The notes: generated by a model from the sequence alone, not told the origin. Counted from the stretch's first letter, positions 1-11,158 are shown. The stretch is 64,000 nucleotides of DNA from Hemibagrus wyckioides (GCF_019097595.1 NC_080731.1:8871071-8935070), one strand, 5' to 3'. Program-made: numbers and translations.

Positions 1-655
1 ACCAGTACACAAAGCAAGGTTCATAAAGACATGTATGAGCGAGTTTGGTGTGGAGGAACTGCACAGAATCCTGACCTCAACCTGATAGCACACCTTTGGG
101 ATGAATTAGAGTGGAGACTGCGAGCCAGGTCAAAACTGGGACGTCTGCCTTTACATACGCATGAATGTAATATGGAGTTGTCCCGCCCTTTGCAGCTATA
201 ACAGCTTCAGCTCTTCTGGGAAGGCTTTCCACCAGGTTTAGGAGTGTGTTTATGGGAATTTTTGACCATTCCACTAGAAGAGCTTTTGTGAGGTCAGGTA
301 CTGATGTTGGACAGAAGGTCTGGCTCACAGTCTCTGCTCTAATTCATCCCAAAGGTGTTCTATCAGGTTGGAGGAGGTCAGGACTCTGTGAAGTTCCTCC
401 ACACCAAACTCTCTCATCCATGTCTTTATGGACCTTGCTTTGTGCACTGGTGTGCAGTCATGTTGGAACAGGAAGGGGTCATCCCCAAACTGTTCACACA
501 AAGTTGGGAGCATGAAATTGTCCAAAATGTCTTGGTATGGCTGAAGCATTAAGAGTTCCTTTCACTGGAACTAAGGGGCCGAGACCAACCCCTGAAAAAC
601 AACATCTGAATCCAATGATTTGGAGGGGTGTCCCAAAACTTTTGGCAGTATAGTG
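1..655. mobile_element. Fold-back Tc1-like transposon derivative, copy 1 (cut by window start)
   Basis: Two inverted arms each carry a fragment of the C-terminal half of a Tc1/mariner-type transposase. The left arm (1-140) reads on the + strand and the right arm (about 350-549) on the - strand. The - strand peptide contains FLFQHDCTPVHKARSIKTW and IEHLWDELE, the region around the last two acidic residues of a Tc1 DDE catalytic domain. The right end is a terminal inverted repeat (about 628-655: GGGGTGTCCCAAAACTTTTG, then GCAGTATAGTG). The same architecture occurs at 11539-12256. There is no intact transposase, so the element is non-autonomous. Confidence 0.85.
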
Positions 656-1029
656 TCAATGTTAGTGGTGATGGCAAAATGTAAATAAAATATATAGGGT
701 TTAAAAGAACAGCAGTTTGTTGAATTGTGACAGTGAAGGAAATACTTCTGTAATGTCTCATCACACTCTTGTCATGACGGGACATAAATGCATCCTGGAG
801 GCTTTATACAGGAAAAAACCGTTTCTGTTTGTGTTATTTTGTGCACAAGCCTAGATTGCGCTGATTGATGGTGTAGGCAGAATGTGGTGTTTTTCTATGC
901 GGCATGACAAGTAATAAACTTAAAGAAGTGTAAAACCAGCTTAACAGGCAGGCTGTCATGTCAGTCGACAGAGACGAATGTGAAAAGCTATTATTTTCAT
1001 TTCATACATTTCTTAAAGTAATGCATGTA

Positions 1030-1065
<36 letters not shown>

Positions 1066-2983
1066 AAAAAAACATTAAAAAGCTAGTGTTTTAGGATTAA
1101 GGACTAAATGATGCACAGTTTGGAACAAGTTGTGACCCTGAGTGTGTGATAAGTGTTAGGTATATTATTGTTGTGCTTGTTAAAGGTCAGCAGTTTCCAC
1201 CGTCACTCTATATTAGACTTTTTTCCGTCAGCCAGCTTCGGTTTCATGAAACCCACAGTTCCTCAAAATGCCCTCTCTCACGCGGTGCTGCAGTGTGTGT
1301 TACGGAAGCTCCTCGATGTAAGAAAATGTCAGTATAAGCTTTATTATCTAGGCATGTGATGTGTGCTGTAGCATCAACTGTTTAGTTTATCCCACGTAGC
1401 AGTCACTTGACCTCAGGAAATGTTGTTCGCATGAGGCTCTTCCTTAAAGAACAGCAAACCACTGTCCATTCAGATTCTGAGGGAATGACGTGAAGCTAAA
1501 CTCCATTATTCTGACATTATTCATAGCTCACTATTCTCAAAGAAATGTTACAAGAATTAAAAAAAAAAGCCGAACAGCAAGTCTGACCGTATATATATAA
1601 GCATTAATAAGTAGTGTATAAATGTTCTTATGTGCATCGTAGGACACAACCAGCCGTCTTTGGATCGAGCAGTTAGTCATATAAATGTCATTTTGATCCT
1701 AATGTGTTCTGTCAGAGGAAACGTCAGGAATAAAACGCTTCATGATTCCCGTAAGTAGACTTGTTTACAGGTTTCGAGGTTATTGTGTCGAAGAATGTGG
1801 CACAGAAATACAGCTACACATCTGATCTACAGGACAGTGCAATCTGTCTTAAAGCAGGGAGTCTTTAATGCATTATAACTGCAGGTTGCATTTCAGCACT
1901 GTGTTAAAACTCGTCCCCACTGACCAACCAAACTAGTCTAAGGAAGTCCTTTCACAGTTTTAACAGCTTTTTCAAATCTATATTAGGTCAAGTGACATTT
2001 TTACGATGACCCCAAAAAGCGATCAAATGCAGATAAACCTCCCACCTTACCTTAAATTGAGTCTCTTATCATGCTTTGGGAATCATGTTAGCCCGATATG
2101 TCTTAACATTAAGTAATGAATAAACATCTTCCTGCTCAGGTTTGGAACAGCTGGTTAAAAACGCTAATTGTTAGATAGTTGTGCTACATTAAAACGTCCC
2201 ACAGTTAAGTAGGTTGGGTATTTTGTTTGAGATTTCCTCCTCAGATTTTGTAGCATTCAGGTCTGCTGAAGACCAAACCGTATTTTAAGTCAGCCAAGGA
2301 GGTTTGTATTGCATAGTAATGTATTGTATAGTCAGTTTGTACTGTAAGTCATCATGAATATCGATTGATGGTAGGCAACGTCAGAATGTTCAAAATATAG
2401 GCCAGGACTTGGAGAGACGCAGGAGGTCACATTAAAGCAACACATAGGCGTTGAGAAAAACAGACACTCTGTGCTAGAAAAGTGGCCAAAGATGATTAAA
2501 AAAGCCTATAATAAATCATGTGCAGTTTTGGGTGCTGTGCATTAGCTAGGCTTCATGTTAATGTTGTTTGGTTGAGACTGAGAGGCGTATCCGGTGACAA
2601 ACTAGGGAAACATCGTGACCTTCGTTTTGCAGGTTTCTACTACCTACACGTTTCTACTTCTTACTGTTTTCCATTCTACAGTGAAATGCAAGACTTCCTT
2701 TTGGTTTTGTTTTTTTCTCTCTGTATCATTCCTGTTTGTTACCTGTAACCCAGCCCCCTTAGCAGGTACGTTCACATTACGTGCAAGCGCACTGGCAGAC
2801 GCACAGATGTAAATCAGGCCTAACTTGAAGCGCCTATGAAAATAACAATGGGTCAGTTGACATTGCTCCTCCGCTGAAAGGTGTTGCCTTCAAAAGCCAG
2901 GCCCAGGGGAAGGAGTATGAAAAGTGTCTAATGTTAGCAGTGTTTGGGGGGGCTGGACTTGAATGACCAGTAGAAGTCAGTAC
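656..2983. other. Intron 1 of mob1b or upstream DNA without recognised gene
   Basis: No coding exon was recognised. I looked for mob1b exon 1 (encoding MSFLF with a phase-2 donor) and did not find it, so it probably lies before the window. The only clear feature is a (GAT)n microsatellite at 1028-1065; the rest looks like unique, AT-rich intronic sequence. Confidence 0.5.
1028..1065. repeat. (GAT)n microsatellite
   Basis: About twelve uninterrupted ATG/GAT trinucleotide units are visible, followed by an A-rich stretch. Confidence 0.95.
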
Positions 2984-3060
2984 ATTTACATTCACATTTA
3001 CATTTACGGCTTTTAACATACGCCCTTATACAGGAGCGACCTATAGAAGTGCCTTGAAGT
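2984..3060 (-). repeat. Tail of a fish tRNA-SINE, reversed
   Basis: Read on the - strand, the segment resembles the common fish SINE tail ending in a CTGNATAAGNGCGT-type motif followed by AAATGTAAATGTGAATGTAAA. The same tail, in + orientation, appears near 16215-16275 and 16635-16695. No tRNA-like head is attached, so this is a truncated copy. Confidence 0.55.
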
Positions 3061-4019
3061 CGCTATTAAAAACATCCTCATAGTCGTTCGTTATTTAAAG
3101 GTGATTAGTACAACAAAGAGAGTAAACACACAAGACTAGCTATCTGGAGGATCTTAATTATACTACCTATAAAAGTCCACAGTCTTCCTGGTTTCCACTT
3201 AGTTAGACATTTATGACTATGTATATCATCTGTATTGTATGCACAAAGCTCATTTTAATACTTAGTCATGCTCAATGAGTATTGTGTGTTGTTCTGTAGA
3301 CCAAAACTTGGACAGGACCAAAGTAAGTACTGACTTGGCTCGAAGTCCAGACTTCGATATTTCAGGCTCAAGCTGAGGTTTTGGCTTTCTTGTTCGTTGT
3401 TGGTTCTACTTGATATTTATATTCGAGTCGTTGCTCAAGCACATCCTTCCCTAGCTTCCTTCCTGTTGTTTGGTTCTGCACATTGAGGCTCAGACATGTG
3501 TGCGCTTGCAGGGTCCAAACATGTGAGAGCAGGGATTTATTATTTCTACAAGTATGAAACTCTAGCACTTCTGTAGTACTAATGTTTCTGTGCTGAATCT
3601 GGCTTGCATCTCCCCTCTTATTTTGACAGCAAAGTGAAGTTATTACAAATGAGAGATGGTGCATCACTTTAAACCGGTTCCCATTGAGGTCTATGTGAAG
3701 GATACTGCTATTACACTGTCTCTCGGCATCTTTTGATGCTTGAAAACCTTAAATACTTTTACTTTTTCTCTTCCTGATTTTCACCTTCTACAGAGTCAAA
3801 AAGCGTACAGTCTTTATCCTCAATCATAACAGACTAAATAATTTGATTCTGTAGGAAAGACTGATTTTTAAAGCTGTGGGCAATAAGATTTTGTGTCCTC
3901 ACGTGAACACACACAAGGCTCTCAATCAGATATTGTGGCCAGGAATAACTTGCGTGTGGAATGCAGCATCTCAAGTGCTCTTTAAAAATAGTGATTTATT
4001 TTTGCTTTCTTCTGCACAG
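3061..4019. other. mob1b: End of mob1b intron 1
   Basis: No additional exon was recognised. The interval ends with a pyrimidine-rich tract and the acceptor TTCTGCACAG immediately before exon 2 at 4020. Confidence 0.6.
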
Positions 4020-4186
4020 CGGTAGTCGCTCATCGAAGACGTTCAAGCCGAAGAAGAACATTCCGGAGGGCTCCCACCAGTATGAGTTGCTGAAGCATGC
4101 CGAGGCAACGCTGGGCAGCGGCAACCTGCGCATGGCTGTCATGCTCCCAGATGGAGAAGACCTCAACGAATGGGTGGCCGTGAACA
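4020..4186 (+). CDS. mob1b: mob1b exon 2
   Basis: Acceptor TTCTGCACAG and donor ACA|GTAAGC. The exon starts with the third base of a codon (completing Phe5), encodes [12 protein letters not shown] through NEWVAVN and ends in phase 1. It carries both predicted MST phosphorylation threonines. A GT-rich repeat starts within about ten bases of the donor. Confidence 0.96.
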
Positions 4187-7100
4187 GTAAGCATTGCGTG
4201 TGTTTGTGTGTGTGTTTGTGTGTGTTTGTGTGTGTTTGTGTGTGTTTGTGTGTGTTTGTGTGTGTTTGCGTGTGTTTGCGTGTGTTTGCGTGTTTGTGTT
4301 TGTGTGTGTGTGTGTGTGTGTGTGGTTCACTACAGCTTTGTTCTAGAGCTCTAATATTCATGTAGACTTCCAGCTGCAGAACACTTTATGTTTATGTAAC
4401 TGTGTGGACAGAACTGTTGAATTCTCCATCATGATTAGTCATTTCCTCTATTCGTATTTTTTAGATTCATTTTCTACAACAGCAGCCATGAGCAGTTCCA
4501 GCTGCTAATCAAATCACAGGTTTATGTTAATGCTCTCAATACATTGATTCTAATAAACTGTCATTTGTATAGTAACATCCACAGCATGATGGACGTAATC
4601 TCCACATAATCTAAGCCTAATAATAGACAGATTAAAAATGTACTGTTATTGAAAACAAATCTTCTAATCATTGGTGAAGTCTGGTGACTCTCAAGGGTCA
4701 AGCACTTTTGTACAGTGAGTATATTTTCCACAATGGGAGAGTCTCTTCAGAACAGGCGATTTTGCTCATTGGGGTTTCTCAGTAACATGACAAGCTGTTG
4801 GTAAGGGAACGACCATTAATAGATGGTCAGCCATAAAAGATAACGGGAACTAAGTTGTCTCTTTGCCATTCCACAACATTACAAATAACTAACTGTTGAA
4901 AGCATTAAGATGTTAATAGTAGGAAGTTGCTGTATAAGAGGAATAAAGCACTCAGGGACATGCTGTTATATTGGTTATATCTGCTTTGTGTGTAACTTCT
5001 CCCCATTCTCCCCAACATCGGGGCAGCAGGGTGGCTTAGTGGTTAGCACTGTTGCCTCACAACAAGAAGGTCCCGGGTTTCGAACCTTTCTGTGTGGAGT
5101 TCTCCCTGTGCTTGTGCTTGACTCTGGTTTCCTCCCACAGTCCAAAAACATGTACATTAGGTTGATTGGTAATTCTAAATTGCCAGTAGGAGTGAGTGTT
5201 AGTGTGTGGTCGTCTGTCTATGTGTGGCCCTGTGATGGACCTGTCCAGGGTGTACCCCTGCCTTTTGCCCAATGTGCACTGGGATAGGCTCCAGCAGACT
5301 GATTAGAAATAAAGTGAGCCTAATTAGAAATAAAGTGGGTATAGACAATGGATGGATGTGTGCACTCCCTGCAGCTTTGGAAATTCTCTGTGCATAAAAA
5401 AAAGATCTCAGCTGACTAATCATGCCTGTCTAGTCTCAGCTGGCTAATCATGATTTGAAGACAGCTGTACAGCTACAGTAAACAATTTTCATTTTTGAAC
5501 TAGACAACTTATGAGGAGCTGCCGAGCTTGAAAAATGAGAGAGCTGCATGTGCTTTAGGACAGATCACTAATCCCCAGTGCTATGCGTGTGTGCTTTAGG
5601 ACAGATCACTAATCTCCAGCGCTATATGTGTGGCTTGATGAAACCTATTATAGCTATCAAGTGTGAAAAATTGAATGGGGCTTTCCCATTTCCATGTTTT
5701 TCTTAAATATATACGGTTTTAGGTATTTATATGCTTGAAACCCATTAGCCGTGTGACTCTTAGGGATGGTAGCTGGATCAGTGAGCATGAATGTTTTGTG
5801 TGTGGGTCATTGTGTCTTTAGATGCTGAAAGCCCTTCTAGAACTTGATGTTCCTCATGGTTCAATGGTCCATTCCCCCAATTCAGCTTTGACAGATACAG
5901 AACTTGACAGGATATATACTCTGATGTACACTATATGTCCAAAAGTTTGTGAACACCTGTCCATCACACCCGTATAAGCTTTTTGAACATCACATTGCAA
6001 ATTTAGTCCCCTAATACAAGCACAGTATTCAGCACATGTAAATTTAATATGCTGGATCCAGTAGTCTTCCTCTCATCTATGACGCTGAAAGGATTTTCTA
6101 ATAATATATTTCTAACAGCATTTTCAAAGCTGCAATCCTAGGCATGTTCCTGTAGGGATTTTTTTGATACACTGCATAATTTTAGTTGCATATACTATGC
6201 CACTTTATATCTACAGCTTTGACCTGTTTCTAGTGCAACGCACGTTTTATACAGCAATTAGACCCAAGGCATGTGCTCAGTGCTGTTGCCTCTTAGTGCA
6301 GCCTTTTATTAACAACAAAGACACGGCAGGGCAACGTGAATGACTGACTGTAAGTGATAGCCTCAGGGAAGGGTGGATTCGTGACGGCAGCTGCTTGCTT
6401 GAGATGACTAAAGTGTTTGATTTCATCTAATTACAGAAGAACAAGAAAAGATGGGTGTGGCCTCTACTCTCCAGCCCAGCTAGAGAAAATGAGACGTGCA
6501 CGTCTCAAATGAGGCGAGATGGACATCGGGTACTGTCCATCTCGTCGCTGTAAGGGATACCTTTAGACTAATTTGTTTCCGTAGACTCAGTAATGTCCTC
6601 GTGGTTAGCGGTGTACTGAGCGGTTCGTTTCTAAATTAATATGTCTGACTGGTTAGAGACCAGTCTGTAGACTATGATGGTCTATAACAGCAGCTCTGAC
6701 AGTAGGGGTGGCTATAAATCTTTTGACAGGTTTGTGTGTCTTTACTATTCTACTGTTTCTATAGTAACATATCATGGTCTTACTGGAGCAAAACAACTGG
6801 GCGTCTGTGACAGTGGAATTTGAAGTTGAAGAAAATAGCCACACGTCTATCAGTACATCTGAAGTCACGGAGAAAAATGCTTTGGTGTCGCAAAATATGT
6901 TTCACTCCAGCACTGTCTCAGAATCTTCATTGCAGGTGCACAAATCCTGTTCTACGAATAAGGAATTAAGAAACTTGTATGTTCACAGTTATTGCAGTGA
7001 GTATGTTGTTGATCTTTCGGCTGGTCCTACTTGTGTGAGGGGTCGCCACAGCGGACCAACTGGTCCAACTGGTCGCACAACAGCTTGGCACAAGGTTTAT

Positions 7101-7767
7101 GCCGGATGCCCTTCCTGACACAACCCTCCCATTTTATCCGGGCTTGGGACCGGCACTGCATCCAGTAGCTGGGGTTTGGGCACTGGCTGGGAATCGAACC
7201 CTTCCGCATGGTAGGCGAGAAACCTATCACTGAGCCACCAGTGCCCTAGTTATTGCAGTGAGTATGTTGCAAAATAAATTCACACACCTGTGTCATAACA
7301 TGAAGCCATCCGTGAATCAGTATGTGATTTCGTGCAACACCTTTCTAGCGCAGACACGTCAGTAACTACATATGCTTGTTTTGTTTTGTTTTTTTCAGTT
7401 CAGTGATATTTTTTAATTTTTCATCACATAGCTTTGTGAAATGTTGAGCAAAAGTGACTCGAGCATTGATTCGAGTCTGTGGTGGACAATGTCCAGAGAT
7501 CTTTTTGCTCAGAGAACTTATGGCCAGACAAAAACAAAAACTCCAGGTAGTCTTGTTTTCTTGATGTTTTTATTTCTTTTTTCTGATGTCCTTAAACTCC
7601 AACACGTCTGACTATTGTCTACAACTACAAATTCCACTGTCACGGGCTCAGTTGTTTGGTTCAATCATAGTAACTGTTTGTATGGTGAATGCACCACATA
7701 ATCCAAGACTAATAATACATAGAGAAAAATGGTATTTAACAAAGAGGATAATGAGCAGGAGAGCAGG

Positions 7768-7823
<56 letters not shown>

Positions 7824-9762
7824 TATTATTATTATATTTTATTGTTTTATTTTTATTTTTTAAATTATTTTAATATTTATATTAATTTTTAATATTTATA
7901 TTTTAATATTATTTAATTTTTTTATTTATTTAATAATTATTATAATATTAATTTTTTATTATAACAACAATATTGTAACAACAATCAATGTTTTGTTTTT
8001 TGCTCCATGTCATATCAGCTTAAGGAATTTCAAACAGAAGGTCAGCAAAGTGACAGAATAATAAAATTCATGTTTTCTCTTCTTCAATAATTAGCGGAAA
8101 TTGCCCCTTTGCAGAATATATTAGGAATGTAGGTAATTGTAAATGATCAAGTTTGTGATGTTCTAAGTGCTTGACATTGTGTTTTTTCTCTAGCTGTGGA
8201 CTTCTTTAACCAGATCAACATGCTGTATGGGACCATCACCGATTTCTGCACCGAAGAAAACTGCCCTCTGATGTCTGCCGGGCCGAAGTAAGACCTACCT
8301 TCTGCTTGGCAGGCTTCAAAAATAGATGTGATGATCATCGGTTTCCAACTTTACGTCTATCTTTTTGATTAAATCTATAAACTGACATTTTACCTTCAGG
8401 TATGAATACCATTGGGCTGATGGGACCAACATTAAAAAGCCAATCAAATGCTCTGCTCCAAAGTACATTGATTACCTGATGACCTGGGTTCAGGATCAGC
8501 TTGATGATGAAACACTTTTCCCTTCAAAAATAGGTGAGATCTTTTTCATTTTTTTGATTTTCAAGTTAGGAGATTTTTGTGCCTTTTACGGTAAAGTACT
8601 AGCCGAAGCATTCTTCTACTTCAGCATACTTCAAGCAAGATATACATCTCTTGAGAAATTGGACACAATGAGAGGTTGAGCTTATTTCCTTAGCAGCCAT
8701 TAGCATATAAGATAGACTGCACATACCAGTACATTTGCGCAAATGCTACCGTTGTCAAAGTGAAAGTGAGACTCTCCCGGGCTCGCCCTTTCTCGAAGCA
8801 AGAGATAGCGAGGAAAGGAAATAAAGTGTGGCAGGAAGCACAACTCAAAACACAGACATCCCATGATTGTGTCTAGCTGCTATTGTAAATTGATAAACAG
8901 CAGGATGTAGGTTTCTTGGGTAGAGACACAAGGAATATGGAGGGTATTTAATTATATGCATGCTTTCTTTATATCCATCCAAGGGCAGGATGAGACAGGA
9001 TGTTTTATCTGTATCCAACAGTATTTTTGTTTAGTTATCAGCTTTAGTCTTATATACCACAGTGCTTAATTGAGATTAAATGAAAGGCTTGTGAGGGAAC
9101 AACTGTTTATAGCTGTTGTAAGTGATAACAGGAGCAAACTGGTTGCTTTAAAGCTTGAAACATGAGAGGGGTCAAAGTGTGGCTATCTGACAGATCGCAA
9201 GTATTGGCAAATCACTGTTGTTTTAGAGGAATACATCCACCCACCCACCAGTGATTGATTATTTCACTATAACAGCACATTTGCTGTGTTTTATTTCTAA
9301 AGCCTGAGCCTGTTATGTAACGGTACTCTAAAACTGTCGGGTTTTTGCGTCCGTATCCCAGGCGTGCCGTTCCCGAAGAACTTCATGTCTGTGGCGAAGA
9401 CGATCCTGAAGCGGCTGTTCCGTGTCTACGCTCACATTTACCACCAGCACTTTGACTCAGTCATCCAACTGCAGGAGGAGGCCCATCTCAACACCTCCTT
9501 CAAACACTTCATCTTCTTCGTTCAGGTGTGTACGTCTGTCTTCTGTAAACCCCTGGAAGCATGTCGCCACTTACGTGTGGTTTCCACTTGCTCACGCTAA
9601 CCTCACTGTTTTTCATCATTTTGCTCAACAAGTGTGACCAAAATTATCGTTAATAGGTCTCTCATCTGTTTTGTTCTTTTGTAGGAGTTCAACCTGATTG
9701 ACAGGAAAGAGCTGGCTCCTCTTCAGGAACTGATCGAGAAGCTTACCTCTAAAGACAGATAG
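4020..9762 (+). CDS. mob1b: MOB kinase activator 1B (exons 2-6 of 6, 5' incomplete)
   Basis: MOB1 is a small cytoplasmic scaffold of the Hippo pathway. It binds and activates the LATS and NDR kinases after phosphorylation by MST1/2, restraining YAP/TAZ. Exons 4020-4186, 8194-8287, 8400-8533, 9362-9525 and 9685-9762 join in phase and give about 211 residues (from residue 6) of the usual 216. Visible hallmarks are SSKTFKPKK (Thr12) and AEATLGSG (Thr35), the two MST sites, and zinc ligands in FCTEENC plus YAHIYHQH. The end [10 protein letters not shown] is intact. FGSRSS is formed if the missing exon 1 encodes MSFLF. Diagnostic positions ([36 protein letters not shown]) favour MOB1B over MOB1A. 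Followed on the same strand by slc4a4, as in mammals apart from DCK. No defects were seen. Very sure of the family, fairly sure of the B paralog. Confidence 0.97.
4195..4325. repeat. GT-rich (TGTGTGTT)n minisatellite
   Basis: About 130 bases of TGTTTGTGTG-type units, with a pure (GT)n block near 4303-4324. It begins about eight bases inside mob1b intron 2. Confidence 0.95.
4555..4890. repeat. Dispersed repeat, family shared with 44575-44900
   Basis: The block containing CATAATCTAAGCCTAATAAT, AACAGATTAAAAATGT-like sequence, TCTCAGTAACATGACA and CCACAACATTA recurs in the same order at 44575-44900. A shorter, partial version lies at 7678-7740. The identity of the element is unknown to me. It is probably a non-autonomous DNA transposon. 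Confidence 0.5.
5021..5358 (+). mobile_element. tRNA-derived SINE (DANA/Mermaid-like)
   Basis: The head has a pol III A box (GTGGCTTAGTGGTTAGCA) and B box (GGTTTCGAACC). The body contains CCTCCCACAGTCCAAAAACA and CTGTCCAGGGTGTACCCCTG, and the tail is ATAGACAATGGATGGATG. This is the widespread fish SINE type; another copy lies at 54923-55234 and fragments lie at 50784-50994 and 62173-62280. It sits in mob1b intron 2. A small tail duplication (GATTAGAAATAAAGTG twice) is present. Confidence 0.85.
5406..5632. repeat. Two short local tandem duplications
   Basis: TCTCAGCTGACTAATCATG (5406) is repeated with one change at 5434. A 41-base unit beginning GTGCTTTAGGACAGATCACT at 5550 is repeated at 5591 with a few changes. 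Confidence 0.85.
5929..6080 (+). mobile_element. Terminal fragment of a Tc1-like element
   Basis: CACTATATGTCCAAAAGTTT followed by GTGAACACCTGTCCATCACA is the common fish Tc1-type inverted terminal repeat. Its opposite end type is seen in reverse near 62880-62915. Only one end is recognisable here. Confidence 0.6.
6490..6544. other. Two adjacent hairpins / palindromes
   Basis: TGAGACGTGCACGTCTCA (6490-6507) is a perfect 18-base palindrome. Seven bases later CGAGATGGACA (6515-6525) and TGTCCATCTCG (6534-6544) form a perfect 11-base stem around an 8-base loop. Both lie in mob1b intron 2. Function is unknown. Confidence 0.85.
6735..7690. mobile_element. Non-autonomous DNA element with long inverted ends, carrying a SINE
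   Basis: The left end near 6752-6850 (AACTGGGCGTCTGTGACAGT, GGAATTTGAAGTTG) matches the reverse complement of 7600-7675 (AAATTCCACTGTCACGGGCT, CAGTTGTTTGG). That gives inverted ends of roughly 80-100 bases. No transposase frame is seen inside. A tRNA-Gly-type SINE at 7009-7247 interrupts it. Confidence 0.5.
7009..7247 (-). mobile_element. tRNA-Gly-derived SINE with 22-bp target-site duplication
   Basis: The insertion is flanked by an exact 22-base direct repeat starting AGTTATTGCAGTGAGTATGT at 6987-7008 and 7248-7269. On the - strand it begins (7246 to 7178) with a tRNA-like head: GGGCACTGG pairs perfectly with CCAGTGCCC, the A box reads TGGCTCAGTGATAGG, TTCTCGCCT keeps a Gly-GCC anticodon arm, and the B box is GGTTCGATTCC. 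It is unlikely to be a working tRNA, because it is fused to a SINE body (CGGGCTTGGGACCGGCACTG on the + strand). Confidence 0.85.
7768..7975. repeat. (AAT)n/(ATT)n microsatellite and AT-rich tract
   Basis: (ATA)n runs to about 7821 and then switches to (ATT)n, making a self-complementary block. About 140 bases of almost pure A/T follow. It lies in mob1b intron 2. Confidence 0.95.
8194..8287 (+). CDS. mob1b: mob1b exon 3
   Basis: Acceptor TTTTTTCTCTAG and donor GAA|GTAAGA. Encodes [13 protein letters not shown] through SAGPK, including FCTEENC with the first pair of zinc-binding cysteines. Starts in phase 1 and ends in phase 2. Confidence 0.96.
8400..8533 (+). CDS. mob1b: mob1b exon 4
   Basis: Acceptor TTTTACCTTCAG and donor ATAG|GTGAGA. 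Encodes [17 protein letters not shown] through [10 protein letters not shown]. It is separated from exon 3 by only 112 bases. Ends in phase 1. Confidence 0.96.
8534..9361 (+). other. mob1b: mob1b intron 4
   Basis: No exon or recognisable repeat was seen between the donor at 8534 and the acceptor at 9360-9361. Confidence 0.6.
9362..9525 (+). CDS. mob1b: mob1b exon 5
   Basis: Acceptor CCGTATCCCAG and donor CAG|GTGTGT. Encodes [16 protein letters not shown] through FKHFIFFVQ. The histidines of [10 protein letters not shown] supply the second half of the MOB1 zinc site. Ends in phase 0. Confidence 0.96.
9685..9762 (+). CDS. mob1b: mob1b exon 6 with stop
   Basis: Acceptor TTCTTTTGTAG. Encodes [24 protein letters not shown] and a TAG stop at 9760-9762. 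The C-terminus matches MOB1B (LTSKDR) rather than MOB1A (GSKDR). Confidence 0.96.
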   Translation, partial: EFNLIDRKELAPLQELIEKLTSKDR

Positions 9763-10096
9763 GCTAAATGAATCATCATTTTCCCCCTTCCCCCCCTAAT
9801 TACTGTGCACAGCAGCCTGGTTTTGTTTTCTCTGTCGTTTTACAGGTTTGTGGGACTGGCTCCTGGATTAGTCTTTTATTCTCCACAGTTTTAACTTAGG
9901 CAGTGAATGCTCCTCGTGTTCCTAATGTCCGTGTGACCTTTTTCCTCTAAAAAGAAAAAGTCGATCGTATCTACGTAAGTGCCTGGCGTATGTCCACCTG
10001 CAAAATAGTAACTGTTCTGTGAAAAAAGCACCACTCGTCTCCATAGTGCTAACTTTCCCCAAAATCAAGTTTTGGGCTTTTCTTTGTAATTTACTG

Positions 10097-10102
10097 AATA
10101 AA
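10097..10102 (+). terminator. mob1b: Proximal poly(A) signal of mob1b
   Basis: AATAAA in TTTACTGAATAAAGCATG, about 335 bases after the stop codon. Confidence 0.5.
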
Positions 10103-10181
10103 GCATGTAGACACTTTGGTAAGAGATAAAGCCAGTAAATGCACCTCATTTCTGTTGATATTATTATAGCTGGAGGTTTTT

Positions 10182-10210
10182 TCTTTCTTTCTTTCTTTCT
10201 TTCTTTCTTT
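10182..10210. repeat. (TTTC)n microsatellite
   Basis: About seven TTTC units within the probable mob1b 3' UTR. Confidence 0.9.
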
Positions 10211-11158
10211 TTTTCTTAACATATATTATTTCTCCTGGTCACAAAATAGCTCTCAATCTTTTGCACTGAGCCTGCAGTCACCTGACATGACTTTTGTACC
10301 AATAGCGTAGTTAAATGAATAGTAACATAGGTAGGTGGGGCTTTCAGTTTGTAACGGGAAGGGAATAGGGTAATGATTACTATGCAATGTCCGTGTTTTA
10401 TTTCTTTCTTTCTTTCCTTCGAATTTTGTTCTTTCCTTAGGCGAGGCTTGTAAACCCCAGAGCTAGTGCCAATATCTAACGCACCACAGTCTCCTTGTGT
10501 AAGTAAAATTTAAGAAGCAGAAAACCTGAGAAGAAATCGTTTTATTGGTGCGTTCATTTTCCTCACTTTATTCCTGCAAGTCGGTCAGGTTCCATGTCTG
10601 TGTAAATGTAAAATGGAGCAAAACATGGATTAAGCTTATAAGCGGAGAAGTGTAATAGCTTTACACATAAATGACAGGGTTGTGGTATCTAATGTGTAAT
10701 CCTAGGGATACATTTGATTTAATATTGGTTGCTGTTTTGTTTTGTTTTTTTGTTGTGTGCACTTTGAATGATCTGCATAACGAGAGGTTTTATTCCACTA
10801 CAGCTGCCTCTTCTGAAATCGCTTGTTATCGAGACACGCTGCAAACATGTTGCAAAATGAAATATCGTTTCCCAACTGCTTGATGATAAAACATCGTTCG
10901 GTTTTTAAATCTAATTCACCTCATGGATGTTAACAGGATGTTGTAATAGATATTATTGCTTGGCCTTTTTTTCTCAAGCCCTTATTTCCAAATAACATTA
11001 GCATTTCCCTTCAGCCGTTATTGAATACACTGTATGGTTTTTTGCTGAGAAACTTGTAAATAATGTACACACACATAGTATGCAGTGGAAATGAGATAAA
11101 AAAAAATGTTTAACTCGCAAAACTTTTGTGGTACAATATTGAATGCTGTTTATAGTGT

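Noticed and set aside
7178..7246. Functional tRNA-Gly (GCC) gene on the - strand
   Set aside because: The cloverleaf-like part is fused to a SINE body and flanked by target-site duplications, so it is a retroposon head, not a free tRNA gene.
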